Part shown: in pieces, positions 22,117 to 33,200 of the stretch
Layout: every line of letters begins with the position of its first letter
Numbering within the stretch: the first letter of the stretch is position 1
Assembly (NCBI GenBank): GCA_013339895.1
Contig: JABACO010000001.1
Span: 30,943,779-31,007,778, forward strand
Length of the DNA: 64,000 nucleotides
Direction of reading: 5' to 3'
Origin: Ephydatia muelleri
Lineage: Eukaryota > Porifera > Demospongiae > Spongillida > Spongillidae
The notes under the pieces: generated by a model
The model's database searches: none
What the model saw: the letters and a program-made list of their open reading frames with translations, nothing else
Told to the model about the DNA's origin: nothing
Position numbers and translations under genes: made by a program

Positions 22117-22791
22117 CATATATGTGATGTGTGTATATGTATAAGTATGTGCATGTGATGTAGTGACACAGAGTGGGTTAATACTTCAGAGTGAAGTGCT
22201 TTCCTCACCTGATATGAAGCTGGTGTGTTTGTTCCGTTGGTCATTCAGGACCAGCTGACTATGAAGCACTGAGGGCGAGGAATACGTCTTAACTCTTTTA
22301 TCACCCTAGTCACCTCTATAAAAACCAATCGCCGTATACTGCTCTACACTTCACCTCTCGTATCCGCCAACTGACCGGGACAAGGAACTTACCCTCTCCG
22401 TCTCCGCCGCTGCGACCGAACTCCTTCACAATCTTCTCCGTGCGCTGGTACTGGTCCTGGGAGAGGAGAGGACGGAGCGCGTCCAGGTACCGCCTGCACG
22501 TATCCTCGAGCTTGGGTATGGGTAGCCTGGGGAGGCTGGGCTGGAAGTGCATGGTGGGCACCTTGCTGTACTGGATATAGCGGATGTCTCTGTCCGTTGA
22601 GGACGACAGGGACGCCGAAGAACTGTAAGATTTTTTTTACGCCAGATGTAAATGTTTAAGCTAAACCTTGCCTCCTCGTAAAGTAACACAATAATTGTAC
22701 GCCACCTTATGGTACGTCTGAGACCATCCCGTTGCCGCAACAAGACGCTGGTTCCCCTCTGCGCGACGTACAGCACTTGTGAAACACGCAA
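17901..22791 (-). CDS. CPT2: Carnitine O-palmitoyltransferase 2, mitochondrial
   Basis: CPT2 converts long-chain acylcarnitine and CoA to acyl-CoA and carnitine on the matrix side of the inner mitochondrial membrane. Exons on the minus strand: 22393-22622 ([20 protein letters not shown]), 22209-22268, 21961-22058 ([20 protein letters not shown]), 21311-21445, 20639-20841 ([20 protein letters not shown]), about 20119-20389, 19364-19769 (catalytic His in [13 protein letters not shown]), 18687-18912, and 17901-18232 with [18 protein letters not shown] and the stop. A 5' block (22706-22791) joins in phase but has no in-frame ATG, so the start is unresolved. Problems: exon 21311-21445 has one extra base near 21,350 that puts TGA in frame; exons 20639-20841 and 20119-20389 do not keep phase with the best splice sites; and the next junction depends on which of several repeated donors is used. 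Exon 19364-19769 also has a Gly/Pro-rich insertion. It is either a damaged gene or a correct gene with assembly indels. Confidence 0.85.
18606..18686. repeat. (AC)n microsatellite touching a CPT2 splice donor
   Basis: A pure AC run of about 80 bp ends directly at the donor of CPT2 exon 18687-18912 (ACAG|GTGTGTG on the minus strand). The splice site is therefore the first unit of the repeat. Confidence 0.9.
18917..19053. repeat. 20-bp minisatellite in a CPT2 intron
   Basis: About seven units of GAAGGGGTGTGGTTACACAT with small changes, just upstream (on the minus strand) of the acceptor at 18,912. Confidence 0.85.
19935..20120. repeat. Minisatellite whose unit is a 5' splice site
   Basis: Nine head-to-tail units of 20, 21 or 22 bp. 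On the minus strand each reads GGGGGCCAAGGTAATATTGA or a close variant. The first unit overlaps the end of CPT2 exon about 20119-20389 (CCAATAG|GTAATATTG), so the array multiplies the donor site into the intron. A C15 run lies at 19,861-19,875. Confidence 0.9.
20395..21062. repeat. GA-rich low-complexity tracts flanking a CPT2 exon
   Basis: Two tracts of GGGGAGGAGGAA-like units (20,395-20,460 and 20,840-21,062) flank exon 20639-20841. Large Glu/Gly-rich or Ser/Pro-rich frames here are artefacts of the repeat. Confidence 0.85.
21800..21956. repeat. (AC)n microsatellite, CPT2 intron
   Basis: A long AC run with a few variant units, ending close to the donor of exon 21961-22058. Confidence 0.9.
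22062..22112. repeat. (TG)n microsatellite, CPT2 intron
   Basis: A TG run starting four bases from the acceptor of exon 21961-22058. On the minus strand this is CA-rich sequence leading into ACAACAG. Confidence 0.9.
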
Positions 22792-23016
22792 AGGTAACTC
22801 ACATCACTTACTCTCAACATAGTAATACCCGCGGCCGCCACGAATCGCCGGTTAATTCAAACGAGAAGATTTTGTAATACCGGATATATAGAATGTTACT
22901 GCGTTAAAAGGAATGACTGTTTTGTTATGAAATTCAAAGCAACTAATCCATCCAAGTTTAAAGTCTCTGCAGCAATAATTCAAACAATAATCAGTTTATT
23001 TTAATTTAATTGACCT

Positions 23017-23540
23017 TTAAATACAAAGTAGACAGGTACGGTTCTGGAGAATGGCTCTGGCATTTGCTCTAATTAAGCAAATGCTTAAGTTGGAGAACAG
23101 GTCGAAAGAAGCCTGTGACTTTGGAAGGGACTTGTGGATTGCAAGCCGAGCAGCAACTTGTGCTAAAAACAATGAAGCCTCTTTACCCCAAGCCCCATAG
23201 GAATCAACTGCTAGAGGGGTTGAGACCCACCCTAGAGCTGAACACTTTTCATCGTTGGCCTGGTGTTTCCTGCTCTCCGTTGCCTCAAGGACTGCACCAA
23301 ACGTTGCTCCCGCTTCAGCTAAAGTTGAAGGGTTTAGCGGTGAGACAACGGAGATGTCCAGGGCAACGGGCCTCCCAAGGTTCCAAATCTGTAACAGAAT
23401 ATCGGCAGGTCTTGACTGCGAATGGTCGGGAAAGAGCCCAGCGCCAACTTCAACTTGGACAGAAGCATGCGCACGGTGAAGGAAGTGCATTAAAGTGTCC
23501 CTGAGTGCATTATGGCGTAATACAACATCAGTTTATTCAA
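23017..23540 (-). pseudogene. C-terminal fragment of a reverse-transcriptase-encoding element
   Basis: Read on the minus strand, the frame contains RHNALRDTLMHFLHRAH, SRPADILLQIWNLGRPVALD and SVVSPLNPSTLAEAG, then ANDEKCSALGWVSTPLAVDS and YGAWGKEASLFLAQVAARLA. This is the conserved region that follows the reverse transcriptase in a family of elements common in sponges and cnidarians. It may be nuclease-like, but I cannot assign its fold with certainty. About 170 residues are open without a stop; the reverse transcriptase itself is absent upstream. It is a truncated copy between CPT2 and the large minisatellite. Confidence 0.65.
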
Positions 23541-24766
23541 CTCATTCATGCAAGCACCATTGACTGTTGTTTGAGAGTGGAAATTTCTATATCTGTTCCT
23601 AGCCTACAGCTGGTCCGTATATACTTCTTATCGTTTGTACTTTATGACCTTTACATTGTAATTGTTATTTACATGCAGTTAACCAATGGCATCTATACTG
23701 TTATACTGATCTTTAATAAGTTTCAATATGATAGCGTCATTCTCAACAATGACTACTAGCACACACACACTAGCACACCCACACTAGCACACCCACACTA
23801 GCACACCACACTAGCACACCCACACTAGCACACCACACTAGCACACCCACACTAGCACACACGCTAGCACACCCACACTAGCACACCCACACTAGCACAC
23901 CACGCTAGCACACCCACACTAGCACACCCACACTAGCACATCCACGCTAGCACACCACACTAGCACACCACACTAGCACACCCACACAAGCACACCACAC
24001 TAGCACACCCACACTAGCACACCCACACTGGCACACCCACACTAGCACACACACACTAGCACACCCACACTAGCACACCACACTAGCACACCCACACTAG
24101 CACACCCACACTAGCACACCCACACTGGCACACCCACACTGGCACACCCACACTAGCACACCCACACTGGCACACCCACACTAGCACACACACACTAGCA
24201 CACCCACACTGGCACACCACACTGGCACACCCACACTAGCACACCCACACTAGCACACCCACTGGCACCACACTAGCACACCACACTAGCACACCGACAC
24301 TAGCACACCCACACTAGCACACCCACACTGGCACACCCACACTGGCACACCCACACTAGCACACACACACTAGCACACCCACACTAGCACACCACACTAG
24401 CACACCCACACTAGCACACCCACACTAGCACACCCACACTGGCACACCCACACTAGCACACCCACACTAGCACACCCACACTAGCACACCGACACTAGCA
24501 CACCGACACTAGCACACCGACACTGGCACACCCACACTAGCACACCCACACTATGCCAGGTATAGTTCCGAATGTGAGCCGCTAACCTCATTGATGCTAC
24601 AGAGGTAAATTACATCATTTCCTCTCAACACACCCGCTGACTTGCTGTTTATTTCAATTCAGAGATTATAAATCTTATGTGAGCACACATACAAAACGGA
24701 TATATAGAGCACACCCCAATCCCCCCCTCCCCCTCCCCCAAAATAAGAAAACAAAACATAAGCAAA
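23541..24766. repeat. Intergenic stretch with a large CACACCCACACTAG minisatellite
   Basis: About 800 bp (23,755-24,552) consist of 13-15-bp units CACACCCACACTAG or variants (CACACACTAG, CACACTGG, CGACACTAG), more than 50 copies. Mixed variants in interleaved order suggest repeated local expansion. It lies beyond the 3' end of STIMATE. Confidence 0.9.
24648..24653 (-). terminator. Candidate poly(A) signal for STIMATE
   Basis: TTTATT on the + strand is AATAAA on the minus strand, 114 bp after the STIMATE stop. It is the nearest canonical hexamer I see. Confidence 0.4.
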
Positions 24767-26075
24767 TTATGGCCGCCGTCTCTCCACCTCCAGGTCTGAG
24801 CCTGGGGAGGAGTTGTTGCTATCCTCCTCCCCCTCCTCTCCTATGGTGTACATGTCCTTGGGGAGGGGGTGGTAATGGACGCTGAGATTGGTGAGCTGCT
24901 TCTTCTTCTTCTGCATCAGTATGCTGTCCACTATCCAGAACATGAACACCTGCAACCATAGCAACACACAGTGAAGTGCGTATTGTTGTAAGGCAAACAA
25001 TCAATGAGCTGAACTACACTTAATCCACAAAGAAGTAACCATGGAAGGGGGTGGGGGGCTTGCAATGGAAAGATGTATGCTTTTTGTTGTTGTTGCTGTA
25101 CAGAATGGTGTGTGTTCGAGAGGTGTGTGCATGAGGTGTGTGCATGAGAAGTGAGCATGAAGCACACCACCACACCACAACACAGCAGAGGAGGTATAGC
25201 CACCCAGATGAGCCATTGAGGATAGACAACAAAGGGAACCAATTTTTTTTTTAAGGGGACAAAGAAGTGGTCAGTATATAGACCAGACCTGTTAGCTACA
25301 GCCCTGATACACAGTGCATGGACAACCATAGGCCACACCTCCCTCCACCCTTCCCTTTCCTTGCTAGATGTATGTAACAGACTGCACATGCTGGGTGCAC
25401 GAGACCTACATGGCTTCACACATGCCCAATACTTCTCAGCTTACTCCTTCTCGTGACACTTACATTGACTGTGAATGGAACGATGAAGATGACGATGACC
25501 GTACGAACTTTGGCATTTTTTGGCAGAATGGCATCAGACACCTGTGAAGAAAGGGGAGGGGTAGAATGAGAGGAGGAGAGGGAGGAGGAGAAGGGGGAGG
25601 GGGAGAAGGATAAGGAGGAGGAGGAGGGGGAGGAGGGGGAGGGGGAGGAGGAGGAGGGGGAGGAGGAGGGGGAGGGGAGGAGAGGAGGAGGAGGGGAGGA
25701 GGGGAGGAGGAGGGGGAGGAGGAGGGGGAGGAGGAGGGGGAGGAGGAGGGGAAGGAGGAGGGGGAGGAAGAGGGGGAGGAGAGGGAGGGGGAGGAGGGAG
25801 GGGAGGAGGGGAGGAGGGGAGGAGGGGGAGGAGGGGGAGGAGGGGAGGAGGGGAGGAGGAGGGAGTGAAGGACAGAGAAGGAATGGTTTCTGTGTCTTAG
25901 AGCATCGATGTTGTATGCTTACAATTTTCCAAAATGGCAGCATGACAAGAGGTCCCACCACCAGCTTTTCTGCCAGCATGACAAGCAGGTACACACCACA
26001 CTGTGCCAGCCAGTAGGTGAGCTTGAAGGGAGTGCCTTTGAAGGGAGAGGCCAGTGAGTCATAGGAGCTGTGTGC

Positions 26076-26133
<58 letters not shown>

Positions 26134-27861
26134 GTGTATGTGTGTGTGTGTTTGTGTGATGATCTGGGCCACGGATTAATGGATTGGCTTCCAGCTGTTC
26201 ACTGGCTCCCTTCCTAACCCATCAGGGGTGGGTGTGGCAAGGGGAGGTGCCCTTACCACAGGGTTGGTGTGGGAGGAGAACACTATTGTGGTCTGGGGTG
26301 GAGTTCAAATACAATACTAGCTTCTTATTACCAAAGAGAACGGAATTTTAGCTTCTTAGTGGTATATGTGATGTGCTAGTCTGGGGACCAGATCCATGGC
26401 GTAACGCCATGAGACTGGTCCCCAGACCAGCAGTACCATAGGGCTTTGAACCAGCTTTCGAAACTTTACAAAAGTTCCAGTGCCATCAATGCTCATCTTT
26501 ACAACAACAGATACATGCAGACACATCTGTGTTCATGACACCATGAAACTCCTACAAACACATATACAACATACACTGGTACACACCCACCATTACAAAG
26601 ACACTAACAGACGTGTGTGTGGAGTGGAGTGGAGTGTGTGGAGTGGAGTGTGTGGAGTGGAGTGTGTGGAGTGGAGTGTGTGGAGTGGAGTGTGTGGAGT
26701 GGAGTGTGTGGAGTGGAGTGTGTGGAGTGGAGTGGTGGAGTGGAGTGTGTGGAGTGGAGTGTGTGGAGTGGAGTGTGTGGAGTGGAGTGTGTGGAGGGAG
26801 TGTGTGGAGTGGAGTGTGTGGAGTGGAGTGTGTGGAGTGAGTGTGGAGTGAGTGTGGAGTGGAGTGTGTGGAGTGGAGTGTGTGGAGTGAGAGTGTGTGG
26901 AGTGGAGTGTGTGGAGTGGAGTGTGTGGAGTGGAGTGTGTGGAGTGGAGTGTGTGGAGTGGAGTGTGTGGAGGAGTGGTGTGTGGAGTGGGAGTGTGTGG
27001 AGTGGAGTGTGTGGAGTGAGTGTGTGGAGTGAAGTAGGCATATGCACGATGCAAGGACAAAGATGCACATCCATGCAGACATGGAACTGTGTCCCCATCT
27101 GATGCCCCAGCAGGGAACAACTCATACAGAATGACATACCCTGAGACAGACACACACACACTCACACACACACACACACACCACACTCACATAACACACA
27201 CACACACACAACACAGTCACTGCAGATGCACACACTCACCATACTCTCCTGAGCGAAGAGGTACAATGTTTCTCCAGTTCACCACACACGACACAACAGA
27301 CAGCACCGTGTAGATGATGAGCAGACCAACAGTCGAGTCCAGCATGAAGTTCACCAGATAACTGCACGCAAAAAGTAAAGACATTTAATCCTTCTTAAGA
27401 CTACTTCTACGCCGCACCTGATACATTGCTGATTCTTCAAGAGCTCCGAAAACGCTAGATTTACGAAGTGCATCTCAAGCATGCCCAATGCCTGCTTGGC
27501 AGTGTCGGCCACCCTGCAAGTCGTGTGCTCACATAAATGGAAGCGCACACATGGTACGCCCGCTCACGCTCGTTGGGGTCAGACCATAGATACTACTCTG
27601 ATATCTATGGCAGACCGACAGAACAACGCGTCACTTACCATATCCCAAACGGCCTCCTCTCAATTTTAGGCTCGCGGTATCGTTTTACTGCCAAAATAAT
27701 ACATCAATTCAACGAAGAGGTATAGTAGTGTAGCTAGAAAGGCACTTACAAACCAGGGTACTGAATGCCAGGACTCCTAAAACAGATTGCAGGATAAAAC
27801 TGTATCCCGTAGTTAGGTCACAGGGCGACTCAATTGTCGACATGTTGTACGAGTCATTCAT
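24767..27861 (-). CDS. STIMATE: STIMATE (TMEM110), ER membrane regulator of STIM1
   Basis: STIMATE is a multi-pass ER protein that promotes STIM1 activation at ER-plasma-membrane junctions in vertebrates. Seven exons keep frame for 250 residues: 27750-27861 (start at 27861; SFILQSVLGVLAFSTLV), 27639-27687 (KRYREPKIERRPFGI), 27418-27513 (DTAKQALGMLEMHFVNLAF), 27240-27361 (YLVNFMLDSTVGLLIIYTVL, NIVPLRSGEYG), 25923-26035 (YWLAQCGVYLLVMLAEKLVV), 25464-25541 (VRTVIVIFIVPFTVN) and 24767-24949 (VFMFWIVDSILM, then a KKKK run and an acidic tail). The order of hydrophobic helices and the GEYG, AEK and FWxVD motifs match the family. The tail after the last helix is shorter than in the human protein. Introns 4 and 5 hold large simple repeats. 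The first exon lies head to head with AKTIP. Confidence 0.88.
25551..25866. repeat. GA-rich repeat, STIMATE intron 5
   Basis: About 315 bp of GGGGGAGGAGGAGG-like units, strand-asymmetric (pure purine on the + strand). Confidence 0.9.
26073..26157. repeat. (TG)n microsatellite, STIMATE intron 4
   Basis: A TG run with a few GC and AT variants, close to the acceptor side of exon 25923-26035. Confidence 0.9.
26375..26432. repeat. Small fold-back repeat in STIMATE intron 4
   Basis: CTAGTCTGGGGACCAGATCC is followed after a short loop by its imperfect reverse complement ending GGTCCCCAGACCAG. The arms are about 27 bp. The ends resemble those of the fold-back at 45,926-46,016 (TAGTCT and CCAGACC), so both may belong to one MITE family. 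Confidence 0.65.
26612..27030. repeat. GTGTGTGGAGTGGA minisatellite, STIMATE intron 4
   Basis: About 30 units of 14 bp (GTGTGTGGAGTGGA) with occasional shortened units. Open frames of up to about 200 codons on both strands are artefacts. A (CA)n run follows at about 27,150-27,215. Confidence 0.9.
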
Positions 27862-27894
27862 CTTTTCCTTCAATTATCGCGCACCAAAATAAGA
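27862..27894. promoter_or_regulatory. Compact bidirectional promoter region STIMATE/AKTIP
   Basis: Only 33 bp separate the divergent ATG codons of STIMATE (27,861, minus) and AKTIP (27,895, plus). I see no TATA box in between. The 5' UTRs must be extremely short, overlap, or start within the coding part of the neighbour, so the two genes very probably share core promoter elements. This is inferred from distance only. Confidence 0.6.
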
Positions 27895-28509
27895 ATGGCC
27901 GCTAGCAGACAAAGTCGCTTCCACTCGCAGCTTGCCACCGCCAGGTTACCGGGCGCTCCAGTGAGGCAACCCAGTACTTCAACATCTTCGCCTCACCTGC
28001 AGCAACCTCAATGCGCCGCACTCGACGAATTCAGGGAACAGCTCTTTGCCGTGGACCTTCTCACGGAGTAGTGAGCGGCAATATTTGTTTTTGTATTTTA
28101 CGAATGGCTTAACGAATGCCCCACTGTCTCGCATCTGTGTAGCTGGCAGCTGGGAGTTCACTGTCCAAGAGGCGTGTACATCATTCCTTCCACTGTCACG
28201 CCAAGGGGTGCGTTGGGATGAATCGGTTGTGGTTACACTCTAAGGTTTTCCGCATTCATCACGAACATCCTTTGTTCGCAGAATGGCATGGTGTCATCTT
28301 CGTCCACTCTGGTCTGTACAACGGCGGCATCTTCCACTTCACTATCTTTGTCCCTGATGGGTGAGTAACACACTCATGCGCTTTGATTTGAAAACGAGAA
28401 AATTATAGGTTTCCAAAGACAAGACCTCTCTTGAAATTGAAGTCGCGCGTCCATCATCCTAAAGTGCACGCCACTAATGGGTACGTATAAGAACGGATGC
28501 AACAGTACG

Positions 28510-28545
<36 letters not shown>

Positions 28546-30152
28546 ATGTGTCACTGTGTGTGTACATGTATGTGTCCGTTTAATGTACCAGTAATGGGTA
28601 CACACGGTAATAAATGATGTACTTCATGCTCTCCAGCATGTACTCATTTACTGTGTAATACAACTGCCCAATGGTTTAATGACTTAATCTGAGCCATTTG
28701 CTGTTACTTAAGTATCTACTAAGAATCAAAATTGTAATCCCTCTTCTTAGGCCTTGATTGTGCAGTTTTTCTTCTCTCTCTCTCCATCACACCCTCCATC
28801 ACTCTCACCTTCAGGGTTCTCAATATGCTATCAGGGTTTCCCTCCTGGGACCCCTCCCACCACCATATATGGTAAGACCACCACACTTCCTCCCCTATGT
28901 GGCCAGTCCCATCCATTCTTCAACACGCCCACACCTCCTCCCCAGGCACGTGGTGGACTACCTCCACAGGTGTCTGCACAGTGACCATCTGGAGGGGGAG
29001 GATGAAGAGGTGAGGAGGTTGGTGAGGGAGTGTGTGGAGGAGTCCAGGGCTGCCATCTCGGAACGACAAACTGGTACGAAAGAAGTGTTTGCTGTTGCCT
29101 CTAACCACACCCACTTACCCCTCCCCATAACACATACACACACATGGTTGTGTTTGCATGTGCACACACACACACAAATGCACATACACACATGGTTGTG
29201 TTTGCATGTGCACACACACACAAATGCACATACACACACACAAACACACATACACACACACAACACACACAACACACATACACACGCACACACACAAACA
29301 CACATACACACGCACACTCACAAACACACACATACACACCAGCTCCTGAGTTTAGTGGGATGATACAGCTGGTCCCCTGTTCCCAGGCTGTGGTGGACAA
29401 AGCCAGGGCACACATACAACATGGGGTAAGTGTGTAAGAGAGCCTTAATGGTGTGTGCATGCATGCCTTAACCCACATACCTGTACTATGATGCTATGTA
29501 TATGTTAGCTCTTGTGGTGCTTTTTTCAAATTTTCCAGGACAGCATTGTATGGTTGAATTCGGTGCCCAATAAAGGGCAGTACAATTTTGATGTGTATTG
29601 ATAGAGGAACTTACCAGTTCACAGAAGGAAAAATAAATCGGAAACTTGCAATGATGCTGGACACTGTCCCATGTCATTAATTACACTTGACATTGCAACA
29701 AGAACCATACCTTCCTTTGCACAGATATCAATTCAAACAAAACTCTAATCTAGCTATTAATACATATATGGCATTTGGATCTGTTATAATTCACCCAATA
29801 GATGAAGATAGTACCAAACCATATCCTGCAGTTACTGTATTAGGTTCATCATTTGTTGCAGTTGATTTGCTCCATGTAATATATATTCACTGGATTTTAT
29901 CATTAATCACCAGACATTGAACTTGATATTGACCCCAGTATGGTTCAAGGCTATATAGGGCCATTGTTACATACAACAAATAACAACGAATAATAAATAT
30001 AAATAATAGTTTTGTAACTACTGTATTAAAGCAATACACATGTACCATGCCATCATGCCGTGGTCTGGTCCCCCTCCCCTACCCAGGAGTACCCACACCC
30101 TGAACCCATCATGGTCACCTCCTCCACACCCAGCAACACCTTCCAGCTGTGA
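27895..30152 (+). CDS. AKTIP: AKTIP / Fused toes (FTS), inactive UBC-fold adaptor
   Basis: AKTIP is an E2-like protein without the catalytic Cys. In mammals it binds Hook proteins and FHIP (the FHF complex) to link vesicles to dynein. Eight exons keep frame for 241 residues: 27895-28070 (start MAASRQSRFHSQLATARLPG), 28143-28207 (GVYIIPSTVTPR), 28282-28360 (EWHGVIFVHSGLYNGGIFHF, TIFVPDG), 28409-28480, 28815-28871 (GFPSWDPSHHHIW), 28946-29073, 29343-29425 and 30087-30152. The UBC core is visible as the G-V-I-F-V-H-S-G-L-Y strand pair and the W-x-P-x-x-H-H-I-W segment, where the active-site Cys of true E2 enzymes is missing, as in the family. The Ser/Gln-rich N-terminus is shorter than in the human protein. 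AATAAA occurs 45 bp after the stop. The gene converges on TIPRL, 93 bp away. Confidence 0.88.
28512..28545. repeat. (TG)n microsatellite, AKTIP intron 4
   Basis: A short pure TG run in an intron of about 330 bp. Confidence 0.85.
29137..29340. repeat. (CA)n repeat with a duplicated 50-bp unit, AKTIP intron 6
   Basis: Two copies of a unit that starts CATGGTTGTGTTTGCATGTG and continues into CA repeats, followed by about 120 bp of imperfect CA units ending at the acceptor (CACCAG|CTCC). Confidence 0.85.
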
Positions 30153-30197
30153 ACACATCACAAGTCACCGTGGCAACCGTGATGGAGGAGAAGAAAA

Positions 30198-30236
30198 AAT
30201 AAACGACAAAAACAATCATAACAACAAACAAATAAA
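30198..30236 (+). terminator. Poly(A) signals for AKTIP
   Basis: AATAAA at 30,198-30,203 and again at 30,231-30,236. They lie between the AKTIP stop and the TIPRL stop, so the AKTIP transcript probably ends within or just past the TIPRL 3' end. Confidence 0.5.
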
Positions 30237-30245
30237 CAGGCAATG

Positions 30246-33200
30246 CTATGTGGCCGGAATGATCAGCTTGTGTGTGCACATCTGTATCAATGGCAATCTC
30301 TCATTCAGTTGGTTAGGGTCCGTCAGTATGCTTGTTGGGAGCTAAAGGAAAGGGGGAGGGAGGGGGAAGAAACCATAGTGTTCATACGCACACCCAACAT
30401 TCCCACAAGGGACATTCTGCCACACGGGGGCCACATTGGGGGAACATACTGATATTTTGGATAGCCTGGCCTCTTTCGTGCTATACTCCCTCAGGAGGTA
30501 ATCTGTTCCAGCCTGGGGAGGAGGGAGCATGTTGTTCCACAGCTACACTGTACCTCACAACATACAAATAAGATGTAAACTGAAACTATTATTTCTTGTT
30601 GTATACGGATATTAACTCATGCAATAGGCTAGCTGCTTAAATTTTGATAGTGAAATAAACGTTTAAGCAGCAGGCCACTGCATGAGGTTAATGTTCTGTC
30701 TGAAGATAGACACTATACCCTCTCTGGTGGGGTGTCCAGGGAACACCACCCTCTCTGGTGGGGTGTCCAGGGAACACCACCCTCTCTGGTGGGGTGTCCA
30801 GGGAACACTACTCTCTCTGGTGGGGTGTCCAGGGAACACTACTCTCTCTGGTGGGGTGTCCAGGGAACACTACTCTCTCTGGTGGGATGTCCAGGAAACA
30901 CTACCCTCTCTGGTGGGGTGTCCAGGGAACACCACCCTCTCTGGTGGGGTGTCCAGGGAACACCACTCTCTCTGGTGGGGTGTCCAGGGAACACTACCCT
31001 CTCTGGTGGGGTGTCCAGGGAACACTACCCTCTCTGGTGGGGTGTCCAGGGAACACTACCCTCTCTGGTGGGGTGTCCAGGGAACACTACCCTCTCTGGT
31101 GGGGTGTCCAGGGAACACTACTCTCTCTGGTGGGGTGTCCAGGAAACACTACTCTCTCTGGTGGGGTGTCCAGGGAACACTACTCTCTCTGGTGGGGTGT
31201 CCAGGGAACACTACTCTCTCTGGTGGGATGTCCAGGAAACACTACCCTCTCTGGTGGGGTGTCCAGGAAACACTACCCTCTCTGGTGGGGTGTCCAGGAA
31301 ACACTACCCTCTCTGGTGGGGTGTCTACCCTCTCTGGTGGGGTGTCCAGGGAACACTGGCCAGTATAGGGCACAGTGCTTGATTTTCAAAATTCACAGTG
31401 CATAGTTACATTCAGCACGTGAGGCGGACATAATTTCCAATGGTATCCAATGGTATCCAATGGTATCCGGAACAAAGTTTTGTGAAATCAAGCCCATCTC
31501 ATGGATGAATCACCTCATCTTATAGGTAGCAGATCAGATTCAGATGCATGGAAAACTGGCCCTGTACACCAGAACGTTGTCATGGTGATGGGTGAAGGTG
31601 GAGTAGATGAGGATATTGCCAGGAATGTAGCTTGTGTGTGAGTGTGAGTGTGAGTGTGCATGTGTGCTAATGACAATCACAGGTGTGAATATTTTGATGC
31701 AGTACAAAACCACACACTCCAAAAGGTGACAGATGCAGGATAGAGGACCACCAGATAATGGAAGGTGACTGGCCACTGAGCATGTGGTGTTCACATGGGG
31801 ACACACACACATGTGAACATAGCAAAATAGCAGACACAATGGAAAGTTTGTGTTCAGCTTGTGTGCAGACATTAAGCAACTATTATCACATCAGAGTCTC
31901 CATAAACCAAAATTAGATTAATAATGTTTTGGTGTGTGTGGTGTGTGTGTATGTCTGCATGTGTGTGGTGTGTGTGTGCGCCGTGTGTGTGTGTGTGTAT
32001 GCGTGTGTATGTTGTGTTTGTGTATGGGGGTACATGCGAGTGTACGGTGTGTATTATGTGCGTACATGCATGTGTGTATTAGAGTGTGTGGTGTGTGGTT
32101 GGTTACCTGGTGATGGATCCTCGTGTCATACAGACGTACCACCACATCATCCACACGCAGGAAGAAACGGAGAAGGACAAAGAACCCACTGGCCATGACA
32201 CGCTGCCCCAAGATATGTGTGTGTGTGTGTGTGTGCATGTGTGTGTGTATTGTGTGTGTGTGTGTGTGTGTTTGTGAGATGGAAGGTGCACTGTAGTTAG
32301 AGTGCAGTGCGTTCTATTTAGAGAGCAGCTTACGATCTTCACGCTGAGTACGGACGTGCCATTGTCAGCCAGCTCATCCTCATAGAGGATGGCTTCGTCG
32401 TAGAAGAATATCTTCTCCTGTTGCTTGAGCTTCTCGTAGTCTATCCTCTCACTCGTTTCCTCCACCTGGACATCAACACACAAGGCACCATCAACCCCCC
32501 AAAAAAGGCTAGCTTGGGATGCCCACATATGGGCACAGAATTTGTGTGCACCTTGAAGCTGGAGTCTTTGTTGGTAGAGAACAGAGTGCCATTGTATGTG
32601 GTGGTGAAGGTCCAATCAAACGGTTTTATCACCTCCTTTGCCATTTTTAACCCCTCCGCACTTGAATGGGTACAAGAATGAAACACACAAATAAATGCAT
32701 TTGCCAAAAGATTTTGTGTATGAATTTGGGTCAACTCCAAGGCATTGCGGTGTATTGAACTATGTTCAGTGTGTGTGAGTGGTGGGTGTGTGGTGTGGTG
32801 GGTAGTGTGTGAGTGGTGGGTAGTGTGTGTGAGTGGTGGTAGTGTGTGTGTGTGGTGGGTGGTGTATGTGTGTGAGTGGTGGGTAGTGTGGGTGTGAGTG
32901 GTGGGTGTGTGTGTGTGAGTGGGGGGTAGTGTGTGTGTGTGTGAGTGGTGGGTAGTGTGTGTGTGAGTGGTGGGGTAGTGTGTGTGTGTGAGTGGTGGGT
33001 ATGTGTGTGTGTGGTGGTAGTGTGTGTGTGTGAGTGGTGGGTAGTGTGTGTGTGAGTGGTGGGTAGTGTATGTGTGTCATGTGTCTGAATACATGCATGC
33101 GCACATGCTGTTATATGAGCTTACCGTGTGCTCTCCCACCGCTTGGCGACGGCCACCTTGAGAGGGTCAGAGCAATGATCAACGCACTTGAGCGCGTCCA

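Noticed and set aside
23755..24552. CRISPR-like array of short repeats
   Set aside because: The units are contiguous variants of one 13-15-bp motif with no unique spacers, in a eukaryotic context.
25416..25994. 192-codon minus frame with a long Ser/Pro/Leu stretch
   Set aside because: The ends are STIMATE exons 5 and 6. The middle is the GA-rich intron between them, which happens to stay open.
25980..26062. Earlier acceptor for STIMATE exon 5 at about 26,068 (ACACAG|CTCC)
   Set aside because: It breaks phase with exon 4. The acceptor TTCAAAG|GCAC at 26,035 keeps frame and gives the expected GEYG-T join.
26552..27186. His/Thr/Ser/Pro-rich and Val/Cys/Glu-rich frames up to 197 codons
   Set aside because: They are products of the GTGTGTGGAGTGGA minisatellite in STIMATE intron 4.
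30682..31405. Three overlapping + frames of 215-228 codons
   Set aside because: They come from a stop-free 32-bp repeat inside a TIPRL intron; no start context, splice logic or domain supports them.
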